From assembly GCF_002105155.1 (NCBI RefSeq), contig NW_019029005.1, forward strand, positions 186,001-250,000: a stretch of 64,000 nt of DNA, in the 5' to 3' direction. The notes below the pieces were generated by a model. That model had not been told where the DNA came from, made no database searches, and saw only the letters and a program-made list of their open reading frames with translations. The translations under genes were made by a program, and so were the position numbers. Numbering within the stretch: the first letter of the stretch is position 1; each line of letters starts with the position of its first letter. Origin of the DNA: Lobosporangium transversale (taxonomy: Eukaryota; Mortierellomycota; Mortierellomycetes; Mortierellales; Mortierellaceae). Shown piece by piece: positions 20,069 to 32,514 of this stretch.

Positions 20069-22965
20069 TCATAGTATACAATGGTCAATATTCGTTATCC
20101 AAGGATCCTGCACGACATCCCCTATTAGCACACGCCTGCTAGGATCTATCTCCAGGATTCGGGACATGATCGGACGACTCTCACGAGGCATCAGCTTTAA
20201 AAGGCGTAGCTTCCCAGTTCCATCAGGATTTGCAAATGCCAGGAACGACTGGTCCTGCTCTGCTCTCGGAACCCTCCATGGGAAACGACGCAATGTCATA
20301 CATAAAAAATAATGCCCATTGACCAGACATCGGCTAAGCGAGGGTCGTGTTGATCTGTCACAAATACTTCAGGAGCAATGTATGGGTCCGATCCAGAAAT
20401 TCCTAATAAGATCATTTTACACACGAAAAAATAAAAAAATAAAAAATAAAAAAATAAAAAAAAAATAAGAAAAGAAAGAAAAGCAAATAAAAGAAAGTCA
20501 GTAGCTTTGAAAGATGAAAGAAAATGCGCGTCGCAAGCAAAGTCACTCATACACTGAGATAGGAATTTTTTTACCTTTTGCCATTTCAATCTTCTTCTCA
20601 AACGGAGGCTGAAAGACCATGGAGCAGCCAAAGTCAATAATCTTGACAATCCCACGCTCATTCATTACGCAGTTATCGAGCTTCAAATCCCGATGAGCAA
20701 CGCCCATACTATGAAGATAGGCGACCCCATCGACAATGCCCTTGAAACAGCAAGCAACCTCTTCTCGAGTCATCAGACCTGACATCACAGCCGAGAACAG
20801 CTCATACCTTGCATACTCCATAACCTCATAATAGTTGCCTCCTTCCTTTACGATATCCAGTGTTTCAATGATGTTTGGGTGATGAAATGTGGATCCTAAA
20901 CAATATTCAGATGTAACCTTCTTCACATAGGACCGCTCAGACTCGCTTGGTCGACGCTTCCTGAACTGCTTGATGGCAAAGGTCTTGTGATCAGATGATC
21001 TCGAGAGGATACGTACCGTTCCGCCCAGCGCCACGCCAAGGACTTTACCAAGCTTTCCATACTTTTTCCGGAGGTCCGATTCGATAGCATTACCATGTGG
21101 TCCCACTAGTAGAGCGTGAAGTTTCTGATCCGTGTACGCTCCCTGCGCCATTTGTACCGTAGCGCATGGCGCCGATGCTCCCAAAAAGTCCTGACTTGCG
21201 CGTTTTTGGCGTTTGTGGTACGTTCGAGCGGTTGCTCCTGTGGGCTTGCCTGAGCAACGACTGGGGAGACCTGCGGTGAGTGACCAACATTGAAAAACCG
21301 CTTGAGATCATGAAATATACCATGAGAGGTCTCTCTGGCCGACTTTCTATGGATCGTTTTGGAAGGATCAGCTTCTTTGTCTTTCTTTTTGATGCTGCTG
21401 GGTTGAGGTTGTCTTGGCAACATATCAGTCCTTGAAGTAGATTCATTAGCCATGACATGCTCTTCAGCTACAGACGATTGTGCTGCGGATGGACCTGGCG
21501 TTGACGGCGCTGCTACTGAAAGTCGCCTAGCCTCAGATACCCCTGGGGTTGATGAATTAATACCAACAAGAGAATCTGTAGCTGCTGCCGTCCTAGGTCG
21601 TCAGTAATCTCCTGGATATTAGAGTCTTCTGGGCAACTGGATGAAGAGATCATTAGTTGGTTGCTGAAGAGTGAAGTTGGAATTAAATTAGGCTGCCTGC
21701 GATGAGGCCAGTCTATCTCGTGGCTGTGGCTAAATCTTCATCTTCGGAAGGATCCGCGGTTTGCAGCAAAACAGATATGAGACAAGAAATTCGGTTGCAT
21801 TGGAATCAGTTCTTGAAAACAGGGTCCATGTAAACGTCTTGATGTATTTAAATTGTTAATATAGGACCTGTTGAGGCTCCATTGCGCCAGTATTAGCATC
21901 TTGGCAATGTTCCGTTGCAGCAGCGTTAGTGTCGCCATTCTGCTCCGATCCCCCACCCCCTGCCACTACCTCTGATTCACGCCTTGCGGTAGCCAGCCTA
22001 TTTGCAGCATCCTCAAGAACCTCCTCGAATCATTTAGGAGTCAATCTGAAATTACAGCCTTTGACCTTTTCTAGTGCCCATAGTCTGAGCCCTAAACTTC
22101 CCATACCTTCCAAGTCCTCATTCTCACTAGTTTGCGGTAGGGAGCTCGGCTTCTTGTTTGTAGTCTTTCCTAATGACATTAGATTGATGTATCCGAACCT
22201 TGACCGACTGGAAGCAAGCTCGAAGGCTCATCTGTTTGATTGAGGTTAACATCTTTGCCTCTATATTCTCATTGCCAGGGACGGAAGAGTTGAGGGCAAG
22301 GGGTGAAATGGGCAGTGTACGTTTTTGATGGATAGGCATGTGTGGCAGAAGATGGAGTCAAATCCTGAACGGAATGTGATGTTGTCAACTCTTGCGACTT
22401 GGGACAATATTGTTCAGTCATCTGCCCAGAAGGCACAGAACAGGGTCTTCAATTTTCTGAATGCATCGACCGGAGCAGGCGAAGCAGGGATAGCGCTAAC
22501 ATCTTGATGTTCGGAGCCGTTTGTAGCGATACATTCATTTGGAGGTGGCGGAGATAGTGTCGAAGCAGGCGAACCAATGTGAGAGGTGAAGAATATTAGG
22601 GTACAATGTTGTAGCAATGTTAGGAATAGGCGATGGAGGCTCGAGGTCCGATGATGGCGATAGTTGCTCAGCGTCATGAAGCCTATTCTGGTCTGATTCT
22701 GGTTTTAGTTGTTGACATTGATCTGAGGGTGTTGACTCAAATAGCGTCCAATGTTGACAACTTCTGGAGAGTTAAATTCTGGCGTATAGTGGTGAAGGCC
22801 TGCTGAGTCCAATTCAGACAAGGCCTCTGCTTTCTTTTGCATCAGGAACCGCTGTGGTATCAGAGTGAGTAGGCGAGCTCAAGCGGTTGGCATAAGCCGG
22901 TAAAGCTGAAGAAAGTGATCCTAGCTTCCGCATTTCCTCTGCTGAGTCTTTTTAGCGTCTGTCAT
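20069..22965 (-). CDS. Hal4/Sat4-Npr1-type Ser/Thr protein kinase
   Basis: The catalytic domain is clear on the minus strand (about 21090-20069). It has the glycine loop region ([17 protein letters not shown]), the ATP lysine in [27 protein letters not shown], the catalytic loop [12 protein letters not shown] in [16 protein letters not shown] and a C-lobe with [15 protein letters not shown]. The [12 protein letters not shown] and LRRFPW signatures belong to the fungal Npr1/Hal4-5/Ptk family, which regulates plasma-membrane permeases and potassium transport. The N-terminal part is Ser/Pro/Thr-rich and disordered, with [13 protein letters not shown] ahead of the kinase domain as in Hal4. An intron lies at about 20400-20573. 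The start at 22965 ([11 protein letters not shown]) is inferred by following disordered coding sequence across several single-base frame breaks (21180, 22440, 22600, 22830). The N-terminus is therefore less certain than the domain. Confidence 0.75.
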
Positions 22966-23183
22966 CTAATGTATAGATATGTAAGGATTAAGGATACAGG
23001 TGCTGTCAGTTGTGATGATATAGAAGAACGAAGAGAAGTAAGGGAAGCAATAAACAGGCTGCAGTCGTACATAGCTCGTAAGCTCATAAAAAACTTCCGA
23101 CTGTTGTATGGGGGAAAGGAAGCCGATATGGGGACGAATCAGAACCATAATTAGATATTTGGAGAAGTCAAGTGCCCATGCAA

Positions 23184-24590
23184 CTATGAAGTCATCTTTC
23201 TTTTTCGGAAATCTTTTTCTCTGATCACCAAGAATTTATCTTGCATCAAAATCAAATGCACCATGTTTAAAGCGAGGTTTTGTGGCAAATCTTGATCAAT
23301 GAGAGCAAAATAAACTTTTCGCGCTGTTGGAAACCTTGGATAAGGAAAACATGCCTTGATATTCTGAATGAAAGCATAAGGAGGATAGGAAGCATTGGAA
23401 GGATTCACTAGCTAAAAAAATATTTAATGTATAACATACTCTTCTTGATAAATCTCAGTTGGACCAAGTAATGAGACCCGTACATTTAAGTGTATTATAA
23501 ACAAGCTAGTAGCCAGGTTGTAATAGATTAAAAAAAAAAAAAAAAAAAAAGAAAAGGATTCAATATGAATGAGGAATGAAAGTGAAAGAAAAAGAGAATT
23601 AGTATGCCAGAGTCTAAAAAAAAATAAAAAAAAGTCTTTCAGCACTGACCCTATTCACCAAATGATTTGGAAACACAAGTACGCATGTTTGTGGCACCAT
23701 CAAGCATAAATCTTGAAGTAATGATGATCTTAGTTTAATGAATGGCAATTTTTATCTTATCTATTTTTACTACACGGCAATAGCATTGACAATATATCTA
23801 CAAACGCCAAGAAACGATTCCATATTAGACAATAAGCCTTAGGTTCAACACGCTATTTATGAAAAAAAAAAAAAAAAAAAAAAAAAAAAGATTGAACGAA
23901 AGACACATACCCTTTCCTAACGAGCAATCCGCGTCCAGAAAGAAGCGCAGAGTACTTGAGGACAAAGTTGGGGGTTAAGGTCGAATCTGAGGTGACAGGC
24001 AAGTGAGGCCGTAACAAAGAAGACAGTGTAGACTTGGGCAAGATATCTATGAATATACATGAATAAAGATGAGAATTACTCAACTCATCATTCACTTTGA
24101 GCTTACAAAACACATACCAAACTTGCTTATCATTATTTTTTTTTTTTACACATACTGTAGCATCACCGTGGGTCAAGATTCGAGCCTTCCGCCTTTGCAT
24201 ATTCAATCAAGTCCTTAGGAAGGACACAACAGTCATCCAGATTGACTTGATCAATCTCTGGTGCCGCAGCTCCATTATTCAGTGCCACCGTCTTGAAAGC
24301 TTCAAGTTGCTTTTAGAAAACTCTGCCACACCCAACCGTCCAATTTGACCGCCTGTGCGGAGTTCTGATAATCGCTTCCAGATAGGCAAATAAAGTTGCT
24401 CCACATCGTTTGTGAATGCCTCAAGGTCTGCCTCATCGAGTCCATTTTCATCAAAAGTCTGATTGGGGATTGCAAGGATGAAGTGATCGATCACATGACT
24501 TGATGCACCCAGTGCAGTTTGAAGATTCTCAAAAGCAGGTTCAAGTCATCTACTGACAATGTGTGGGCGCTGGAGATAGAAAGAATAGTT

Positions 24591-24626
<36 letters not shown>

Positions 24627-25480
24627 GTCAGCTCGCTGTTTTGGAATCACGCAAAAAAAAAAAAAAACCCGATGTATCACCATTTCAAGTCATCCAACAA
24701 TACACAACAAAATATTTGCACTATCATTACCTGTGATGTCGTACTTGGATCTATCACCGTCCAATGCGCCAAGAGAGGCGGCGTCTGCAATTGTAATGTG
24801 GTTCCGTTGATCCGAGCAGAAACGAGGGAAGAGAACAGCGATTCCTCGACTGCGGAGACAAGCTATGAGCAATCATTCAAAGTTAAAATACAGGTCAATG
24901 TCGAACATGTAAAGTAATTACATACATCAATATTCGCCGTATAGCATCACACTCCACCATCATATCTTTCACACTGTCCAAGTGTATTGTCTCTGACATT
25001 TGTTGTATTCGTTACATAAGGCTATTGTATTTTGAACCAGTGATGGTTGAACAAAAAAAAAAATACACATTGATTTGCTTTCCACTTTCTCCACACTTGT
25101 GTGTGTGTATAACTGATGGAATAACAATTGAGGATAATAACAAATTTGATAAGACGGGATTTAGCCCAGAGATTCAACTTAATTTGTGATTCTTCATTCC
25201 TCCGATCACTCTTTGGTTAAATCACCCATGCATTTTTGAATATGAGCAATAAGCTCTTACTAACCTCTTGATTCGACTTTTTAAGAGAGACATTCAATTG
25301 CCCTGTGGTGCCTGTTCGGATTGTGTTACCGGTATAAAGAGTCAGATGTTGGAACTTTTCTTGTGCAAATGCGACCGGTTGGGTTCTCTTGAAATGCTTG
25401 TTGACAGGAATGTGATCGAGCGTATGGCTCTGACCGTTAGAAGCAGAATACAAGTCCTGCGAGGCATGAATGACTGTCAT
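23184..25480 (-). CDS. GCLM: glutamate-cysteine ligase modifier subunit
   Basis: This is the regulatory subunit of glutamate-cysteine ligase, which controls the first step of glutathione synthesis. It has an aldo-keto-reductase-like fold. The start at 25480 opens MTVIHASQDLYSAS, and the first exon ends LTLYTGNTIRTGTTGQ ... NQE at a GTTAG donor. Later exons give SETIHLDSVKDMMVECDA, then VSSAHTLSVDDLN, FILAIPNQTFDENGLDEADL, IGRLGVAEFSKSNLK and PEIDQVNLDDCCVLPKDLIE. The last two match the animal GCLM motifs 'IGTSDLDKTQLE' and 'NQVNLASCCVMPPDL'. After an intron with a long pyrimidine tract comes PNFVLKYSALLSGRGLLVRK, again as in GCLM. A final exon adds a C-terminal tail of about 75 residues that I do not recognise. 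A single-base break lies near 24180, and the middle exon borders (24560-24900) are uncertain. Confidence 0.8.
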
Positions 25481-25604
25481 GGTTGAATATGAATGTATGT
25501 GATAATAATTAGAATAAAAGACTGAAGAGCGAAGGTCGAGGATTGGAATCGAATGAGTTTTAGAAGAAGAATGAGCGAGAGAATGAAGAATGAAAACAGA
25601 TCGG

Positions 25605-25635
<31 letters not shown>

Positions 25636-26497
25636 AAAATGTATTTGTAATGCGGCGGACCTTTTTTTGTCGCACAAAAAATGTTCAGCAAACATGATTT
25701 TCAAGGGGGCCAATTCAAGTTCCATGGCAAGTCGGGTTACATTTTGAAGCATGTGCTCACGGATTTCTGATCAAACATAATGGATATACGTATACATAAT
25801 GCACTTCCAACAATCGAGTTTTACTTCTCACGATCAAAACAAATGAACAGCATGACAACAAGCAAGCAACAGATCAAAGATCGAGACTTTCACCAGCTCT
25901 CCGAAATTGTATTTATGGCTACCATTTAGGGGGAAAAAATGTACTTGTCGCCCTTCTTGATATTCAACTGCTGAAACGTTACATTATGCATGCGGTGGTG
26001 TATACGGTGGTGTATGCGCCCCTGTCCTGATTGTTTTTTCCTCTTTTTGCAATGCAACAAGGACAGACAAGGGCAAAATGATACCATTCGGGAATTTTAG
26101 AAGCCATGAGTGCATAAAAAAATCCTATTTCTTTAATCGATCTTTACAGATTGTAAAAAGAAAAAAAGAGCTGCATATTAGTGTATAATGACAAGACCTT
26201 AGGCGGGAAAAGCACACCATCGTAGACCCACTCTTCGTCATTGGGTCGCTTATTTTATTTAATAAAAAAAAAGAATGGGAGATATAGAGACAACTCCTTC
26301 TTTATATTTCTGTCTTTTCATCCTTCCATCTTTCATCAATTGCTCCCAAGAGATGATCATAAGAAAAAGGAAAGAAAGAAAAAATTGTAGAGATAGATAA
26401 GTTGGAACAACGGTTAGAAATAATTATTATGTTTTAATGTGGCCTTTTTTTATGTTTGGTGTAGTATGCAAGAAAGGTTATTAAGATCAATGGAGCT

Positions 26498-28682
26498 TTA
26501 TGCGCTCTTGTCATATGCGGCATCATGAACTCTCTGAGCGCGCCCAGAAGGATCGGCAGGGCATCCCCAGTCTTCACGGGGAATCCAGCGAACTACAGAT
26601 TCTGTGCAGGCCTCTTGAGGGAACCACTGCTCAAAGATATCGCGATACCAGTAAGCCTCTTTAGTCTGAGGTGTATCCTTCGGCCAACGCTCTGATGCTT
26701 TAGCAAACGCCTCGTCTGATACCTTAGTCAAAGAGAGCTCCTTTAGTGTGTCGATCCAACTATAGCCAACTCCGTCAGAGAATTGCTCCTTCTGACGCCA
26801 AAGAATCGAGTCAGGAAGGTAAGGTTGAGCAGTGGGATCATCTTTGGTGTCAAAAGCCTTACGAAGGATATACTTCTCCATCCTACCCTTGACAGATACT
26901 TTTTCTTGAGGATCGATGTTCATGGCAACCTCGAGAAACGCCTTGTCCAAGAAAGGAACACGAGCTTCAACACCCCATGCCATTGTTGACTTGTTGGCAC
27001 GCAAGCAATCTGCATAATGCAGGTTCTTCACACGGCTTACGGTCTCTTTGTGAAGATCAGCAGCGGATGGGGCAGCATGGAAATAAAGGTATCCTCCAAA
27101 AATCTCATCAGCGCCCTCTCCTGAAAGGACCATTTTGACACCCATAGCTTTGATCTTTCTGCTCAACATATACATAGGAGTCGAAGCACGGATGGTGGTA
27201 ACGTCGTATGTCTCCAAGTGGTAGACAACATCGGCAATGGCATCCAGACCATCCTGAACAGTAAAAGTGTACTCGTGGTGAACAGTTTTCAAAAAGTCAG
27301 CGGCGATACGGGCAGCAGCTAAATCGGGAGAGCCCTCTAAACCAATCGAGAATGAGTGAAGTCTTGGCCACGAAGCAACGGCACCTACGAAAGGGTATAA
27401 ATATCGATAAGAACAAGTCTAAAAAAACTGCCTCTTAACAACTTTCAAATTGGCAAGCAAGGTGCATACTTTCATCAACATCATCACCGTCACGGTTCAA
27501 TGGGACCTGTCCATGGATAATCTTCTGAGTTTCCCTTGCAGCGATAGAAGCAATCAAGCTTGAATCAAGTCCTCCACTGAGCAACACACCATAAGGGACC
27601 TCGGACATTAGTCTCTTGCGAACAGCTTTCTCTAAAGTCTCACGGAGGAGCTTATAATCGACAGGAGCAGATGGGATATTTTCGCCATCCCACCATGTAG
27701 GCTCAAAGTATCGAGTGGTCTTGCCAGTTTCAGAATCAAAAATATGGCCAGGCGGGAAAGCGATAATGCGGTCGCACTCCTCATTCAATGCCTTGAGCTC
27801 AGAAGCAAAATAGATGGTGCCAGGCTGTTTGCTGCTCCATCCCTGATATAAAGTGGTAATTCCAATAGGATCACGAGCAGCCAAAATCCTGTTCTTCTTT
27901 GTGTCGAGAAGAATCCAGGAGAACATTCCGTCAAGGTGTTTTACGACATCAGTATCCATTTGCTTGTACTATCAAGTCATAGAACCATCATTTAAAACTT
28001 TTTAGAGGATGATACTGCTAACTGCTATTCGAAACAAACACGAAATAAAGTAATAACATGATAATGCGTACAAGGTGGAGAATGACTTCACAATCTGACT
28101 GTGTCTTGAAGTGGGTGTCGGGGGGCATAGTTTGCGGAGAGCCTTATGGTTGTAGATCTCTCCGTTAACAGAGAGAATTAGCGACTCGTCATCATTTGTC
28201 AAGGGTTGGGCACCAGATTCTAATCAGTGCGTAGGCGAATTGTCACAGAATTATCAGTGAATATTAAAAAAAAAAAAAAAAAAAAAAACAACCCAGAACA
28301 GGCGAGAGACTTTTAAGGTATATTTCTGACAGCTCAAACGACAAGCTTTTGATGCGACTCACCAACGCCAACAATAGCCAAACGCTCATGGCACAGGATA
28401 TGCTTGCCTGCAACAGTACATCCGTTCCAATCAGGACCACGGTGTCTAAGCCTAATCAGTAAGAAGTCATGGTAAGGCCGTTAGAGAAAGAGAATTTCAT
28501 CAACCATGAAAAATTCTGCACTAAGCTAATATGGAATATTGATCCCACATTCTTGCGCCACCAATTGATCAGGCAAAAAAAATTGGTGATATCAAGCCCT
28601 TACTTTTTTGAGAGATAAAGTGCACGTTGCGGAATGCATTAGCATCGCCCGGCAGGTTATAGACTCCGAAAATACCACACAT
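26498..28682 (-). CDS. ASN1: asparagine synthetase (glutamine-hydrolysing)
   Basis: The enzyme makes asparagine from aspartate, glutamine and ATP in the cytosol. The N-terminal glutaminase domain starts [13 protein letters not shown] at 28682, with Cys2 as the catalytic nucleophile. Exon 2 gives [20 protein letters not shown] and exon 3 gives [17 protein letters not shown]. The synthetase domain has [18 protein letters not shown] (the ATP-pyrophosphatase SGGLDSS loop), [29 protein letters not shown] and [19 protein letters not shown]. It ends at a stop at 26498. Introns lie near 28610, 28330, 27990 and 27390. All the expected domains are present and the length fits the family. One frame break at about 28131 (three T on the plus strand where four would keep frame) splits exon 3. 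The symbol follows yeast, and the paralogue (ASN1 or ASN2) cannot be told. Confidence 0.92.
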
Positions 28683-28850
28683 AGTAAGTTTTAAATGTGA
28701 ATGTAAAAGTGATGAATGAAGAGAATTAGAGAAGAATTAGAGAAGAATGAGAGAAAAATGAGTAGAGAGGAATAGTGAGAACCAAAGATACGGGAAAATA
28801 TTGGGGGGGGGGGTTTTAAGGAAAGCGACAGAAAGAAAGACCTCATCATG

Positions 28851-28858
28851 CTTTTATA
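28851..28858 (-). promoter_or_regulatory. TATA box of asparagine synthetase
   Basis: TATAAAAG on the minus strand lies 169 bp upstream of the ASN start codon, a normal distance for a fungal core promoter. Confidence 0.45.
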
Positions 28859-28972
28859 TGCGAAATGTCGATCTAGATATTATTTTTATCGATACGATCC
28901 ACTCAAGCTCAAAGGAAGGAGTCATTGATTTCCATTTTTTCTTTTCAGCTGTTTGGTGGCTTCATTTAGAGG

Positions 28973-28978
28973 TGACTC
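28973..28978. promoter_or_regulatory. possible Gcn4-type site (TGACTC)
   Basis: TGACTC, the core of the amino-acid-control element, lies about 290 bp upstream of the ASN start codon. Asparagine synthetase genes are Gcn4 targets in yeast. A six-base match can be chance. Confidence 0.3.
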
Positions 28979-29414
28979 TTCGATTTAAAGAATCTGAATT
29001 CAGATTGTCGCCGTTTTGGCGATATTATTCGGGAAACTATAAACATGCAACATGCATAATTAATACAAACCCAACTGCTGCTACCTGTATATACTAGAAC
29101 CTCACTAACAGAAACAAATGATGTCTGGTCCAGCAGCCTTTATGGGCCTACTTGGTAAATTCACCTCACTCTGAACATCCGCGTTGAGGATTTGTGTGCA
29201 GGCGATATCTGTCAAAGTCTTGTTACACAAGAGCTTCTTATTTGATGACTCGACAAGGACATTTTCTGCCCACACTTCACAATTTAGATGAACACCCTCT
29301 CCTTCGGTTGTATTAGCGGACAACATCGAATAGTGTTGTCATCTGACTAAATATTAAGCTCCTGGCTATCAATGATGAATCTCATCACTTAGTACTTGAT
29401 ACTTGTCTCTAACA

Positions 29415-31460
29415 ATGCAATTTCAGCGGCCATCGCCGCCGCAACAGCAGCAACAGCAACACTATGACTACTTCAACAAGCAGCCTTGTTTTTCGTCGCA
29501 AAACCATGTCCTACCTTGTTTGTTGGCAGCTATAATTCTCAAACAAGCACGCACCAGTGGTAACTCTGGCTTAGGTAAGAATTGCCTAGGTGAGGCAACT
29601 GAATAAAACGCTTTTCTTACTTCAATGGTGATACAATGTAGCTGCGCTGACAATAATGAACCGGCTATATCTCATAATATGGCACTTTAGATTGCTTGGC
29701 ACAGATCAAGTCAAGTCGAGGACTTGTCAAAAGAAACTCATCTGCAGCTGCTGTGCACCTACATCTACAAGACCAGTATCAACAGTGTCCATCTTCTTTA
29801 TCGCAACTGAGTGATGTCACTACGCTGGTTACTGAAGAACAAAACCGGAATCATCTAGATACATACTCAACAATAACAGAAAGAGTAGGGGCGCAGGACT
29901 TTTCCCCGGAACGTACTGCTTCACCACCACCAGGTCCACGCCCGTCCTTTATGGAGACGATTGCCGAACTTGAATCTAATATTAAAACAGATAGCTCGGA
30001 CAATCAGATGAAGGAGTTGCTGCAACAAAGAATGGTAACCTACTGGAGGATGTTCCCATGCCATGAGTATTGAGAGTCTTATTACCCAAACTAGAATAAA
30101 TAGCGCTGCTTAACATTTGACCTTGTCATAGAGAACGAAACACTTAGAAGATGGAAGTTGGAGCATGAGCTGAAATTAGATCAACTATGTATGCGACTTG
30201 AGCCTATTCGTCAGGAGCCTGTTCAGCCTGATCGTGTTGTAAAAAAACGCGGCCGTCCTCCAAAAAAGCGGAAAATACAGGATCAACCACCTGATGTCTC
30301 GACTGCCCCCGTCAATGAATCATTAAACATCTCAGACAGTATAATTGGTAACACCCTCACTATTTTCAATGGAAATCGAAAAAAAAAAAAAAAAAAAAAA
30401 AAAAGTGTGTATCAGAGATCACTTATATTTACGGTTTTAAGACGATCCACGTTCTTTCTAGACCGTACAGCAGCTTTCCCACAAAGTCAAGCTAGAATCT
30501 TCAAATGTATGGAATCACTTCGGCGTAGCCGATTCTTTTTAGAGTCTGCTGATAGAGATAAGGTGCAAGATGGCTTTCGTGTAGAGGCATCTATTTGGAA
30601 CACGACAATGACCACAGGAATGATACAGCTGATTGAAGAGGTGATACAAATCTTCTTATCCCCATGTCCGACTTATAATTCGAGTGTCGTGCAACAAACG
30701 TGTGAGCACAGCATGGTGGTTGCAAGAGGTTATTAGCAAGATAAAAAAGCTGACAAAACTGTGTTACAGTTATTAAATTACATGTACTTGCCACTTTAAT
30801 GAAGCAATTTCGATACTATTTTCACATATTTTAGAGCATCTTTCGGCATCCCTGTTAACCTTTCACCAGTTCGAACAGGTTCTTGGCGCTTTGGAATCAT
30901 CATGGAGCCAATACCTACTACAGAAGCCATCCTCACGATCAAAGGTTCCGGACCAACTGGGGGAAAAGGAGGCGATAAAGATAATCCTCGCTGCGAACTG
31001 TCCCATAACGCCCACCGACATCCATTTGAATCTACTAAATTTATGTTACATAAGCATCCTACTTCGGGTAATACTCCGAAACTTGGTCAGGACACTCGAA
31101 TGCATAAATCAACTAAAGGCAGGGTCCAAAGAACAATGCTTGACGGTAGGGCTACAGAACCGCGGGATCTCTTTGAAATCGGGCGCTAAAAGAAAGGCAA
31201 GGGCGCTAAATGCGCGCGATAGATTAAAAGTACGTCATCAACAATATCAGCTCGAAGAACAATGCATTCGGCCTGTCGAGATGGCCAGCATAATTTCGCA
31301 AGCATACATTGTTCAGAAATGTAGCTGTGAAAACTGTTTGAGCATAAGGCACAAATCGTGTTTAACAGATAAAATACAGAGGTTAAAAGGTGAGGTTTGT
31401 TGGTATTGCGCCAATTGCATGCGGAATCTCAAGATTTTTAGCAAGATAACGGCATATTGA
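29415..31460 (+). CDS. AT-hook / PHD-finger nuclear protein
   Basis: The start at 29415 (MQFQRPSPPQQQQQQHYDY) is followed by a GTAAG donor near 29574. The next exon is Ser/Gln-rich with an acidic helix (ETIAELESNIKTD). A canonical AT-hook with flanking nuclear-signal residues (KKRGRPPKKRK) lies near 30240-30272. After a poly(A)-bearing intron, exons encode QSQARIFKCMESLRRSRFFL, a helical middle (LTFHQFEQVLGALESSW) and, at 31319-31427, C-x-C-x2-C, RHKSC and a terminal W-x-C-x2-C. The spacing fits the second half of a PHD zinc finger. The first Cys pairs are not clear, perhaps because of frame breaks near 31060 and 31190. A role in chromatin reading or transcription is inferred from the domains. 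No orthologue was named. It converges on PHF5A. Confidence 0.55.
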
Positions 31461-31773
31461 TGGACCGACGCTTCCTTCCTCCTCAACGTGTTAGATGACT
31501 GTAGGGAGATGATACGACGAATTTCGTCATATGTACTCTTCTCTCCTGCCAACGCCTCATCTTCTCAACCTGTTCTGTCCAGATGGCTTACAGATCAAAT
31601 CCTTGAAATTTTGTCGAGCACTGGCAATCCATGTGAGGTATAATCGATCGTCCAATATCTTTTATCTTTTTTTATTTTTTATTTTTCTTTTTATAGTACT
31701 ATACATCTATCAGGCTGCAGAATAAAAGACGTTGCCTTGCGGTAGCGGCGCATTCATCAAGTGAAATGCTCCT

Positions 31774-32514
31774 TTATCGTTTCTTAAAACCAAACTTTTT
31801 CCGTCATAAAACAGATCTGTTTTTGAGGATCCCAAGTTAACAATCTTTGGACAGCCATCTCTCTTTAATATATAAACAGATAGCAGGTTAAAGAGAATAT
31901 GTTAGAATACCTCCCCCTTTTTTTTAAAAAAAAAAATGAATAGATAAATAAATAAATAAATAAATAAATAATAGTCCTTCAATATATACTTACGTCCTTT
32001 TCAGCTCGCGTACAATTAGCGCAATAATATGCGTCACTAACTCCTGGCGATCCACAGACTACACAACGTCCCTGAAAAGATCCATAATTGCATTCATCAC
32101 AGACCCTGACAAGCGTTACTGGACGAACATATCTTTAAATAATAACAATTAAAAATAATAATAAAATAAGACGATCAGTAGAGATCAAATAGAGCAAAAA
32201 AAAAAAAAAGCGAGCTGGTAAGATGTTGCTGTTGTTTATTTAAACCTCAAACTTACGAATCACAAATAACACATCGACCATCGCATTTCTCGCACACACG
32301 TCCGATAGCTATCCTCGATGTTACGAAGGAAAAAAAAAAAAAAAGAAAAGTTAGTAAACATTCATATGTGCTGCCAGTACAAGATATATTTCCTGTTAAG
32401 AAACAAAACATTAAATGTTGCATGTAACGCCTGTTGGTGGTTATAACTATGCTCTTGCTGATTACCAATGCCTGTCTGCTTCCTGCACATAATCAGATCT
32501 GGGTGATGTTTCGA
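31774..32514 (-). CDS. PHF5A: PHF5A/Rds3, SF3b spliceosome subunit
   Basis: This is a small cysteine-rich subunit of the SF3b complex of the U2 snRNP, needed for branch-point recognition. Four exons are mapped. Exon 32466-32514 gives [16 protein letters not shown]. Exon 32257-32308 gives [16 protein letters not shown]. Exon 31994-32132 gives [27 protein letters not shown] and [17 protein letters not shown]. Exon 31774-31862 gives [20 protein letters not shown]. All the zinc-binding CxxC pairs of the knot fold are present. The identity to human PHF5A is very high by eye. The expected KKFGFKKR ending appears only if one base is restored in the short homopolymer at 31796-31800, and the stop is then at 31774. 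The initiating ATG must lie in a further upstream exon that I could not place. Confidence 0.9.

Noticed and set aside
29105..29326. 73-codon minus-strand ORF upstream of the AT-hook gene
   Set aside because: It looks somewhat protein-like, but no exon partner, start context or family could be recognised.
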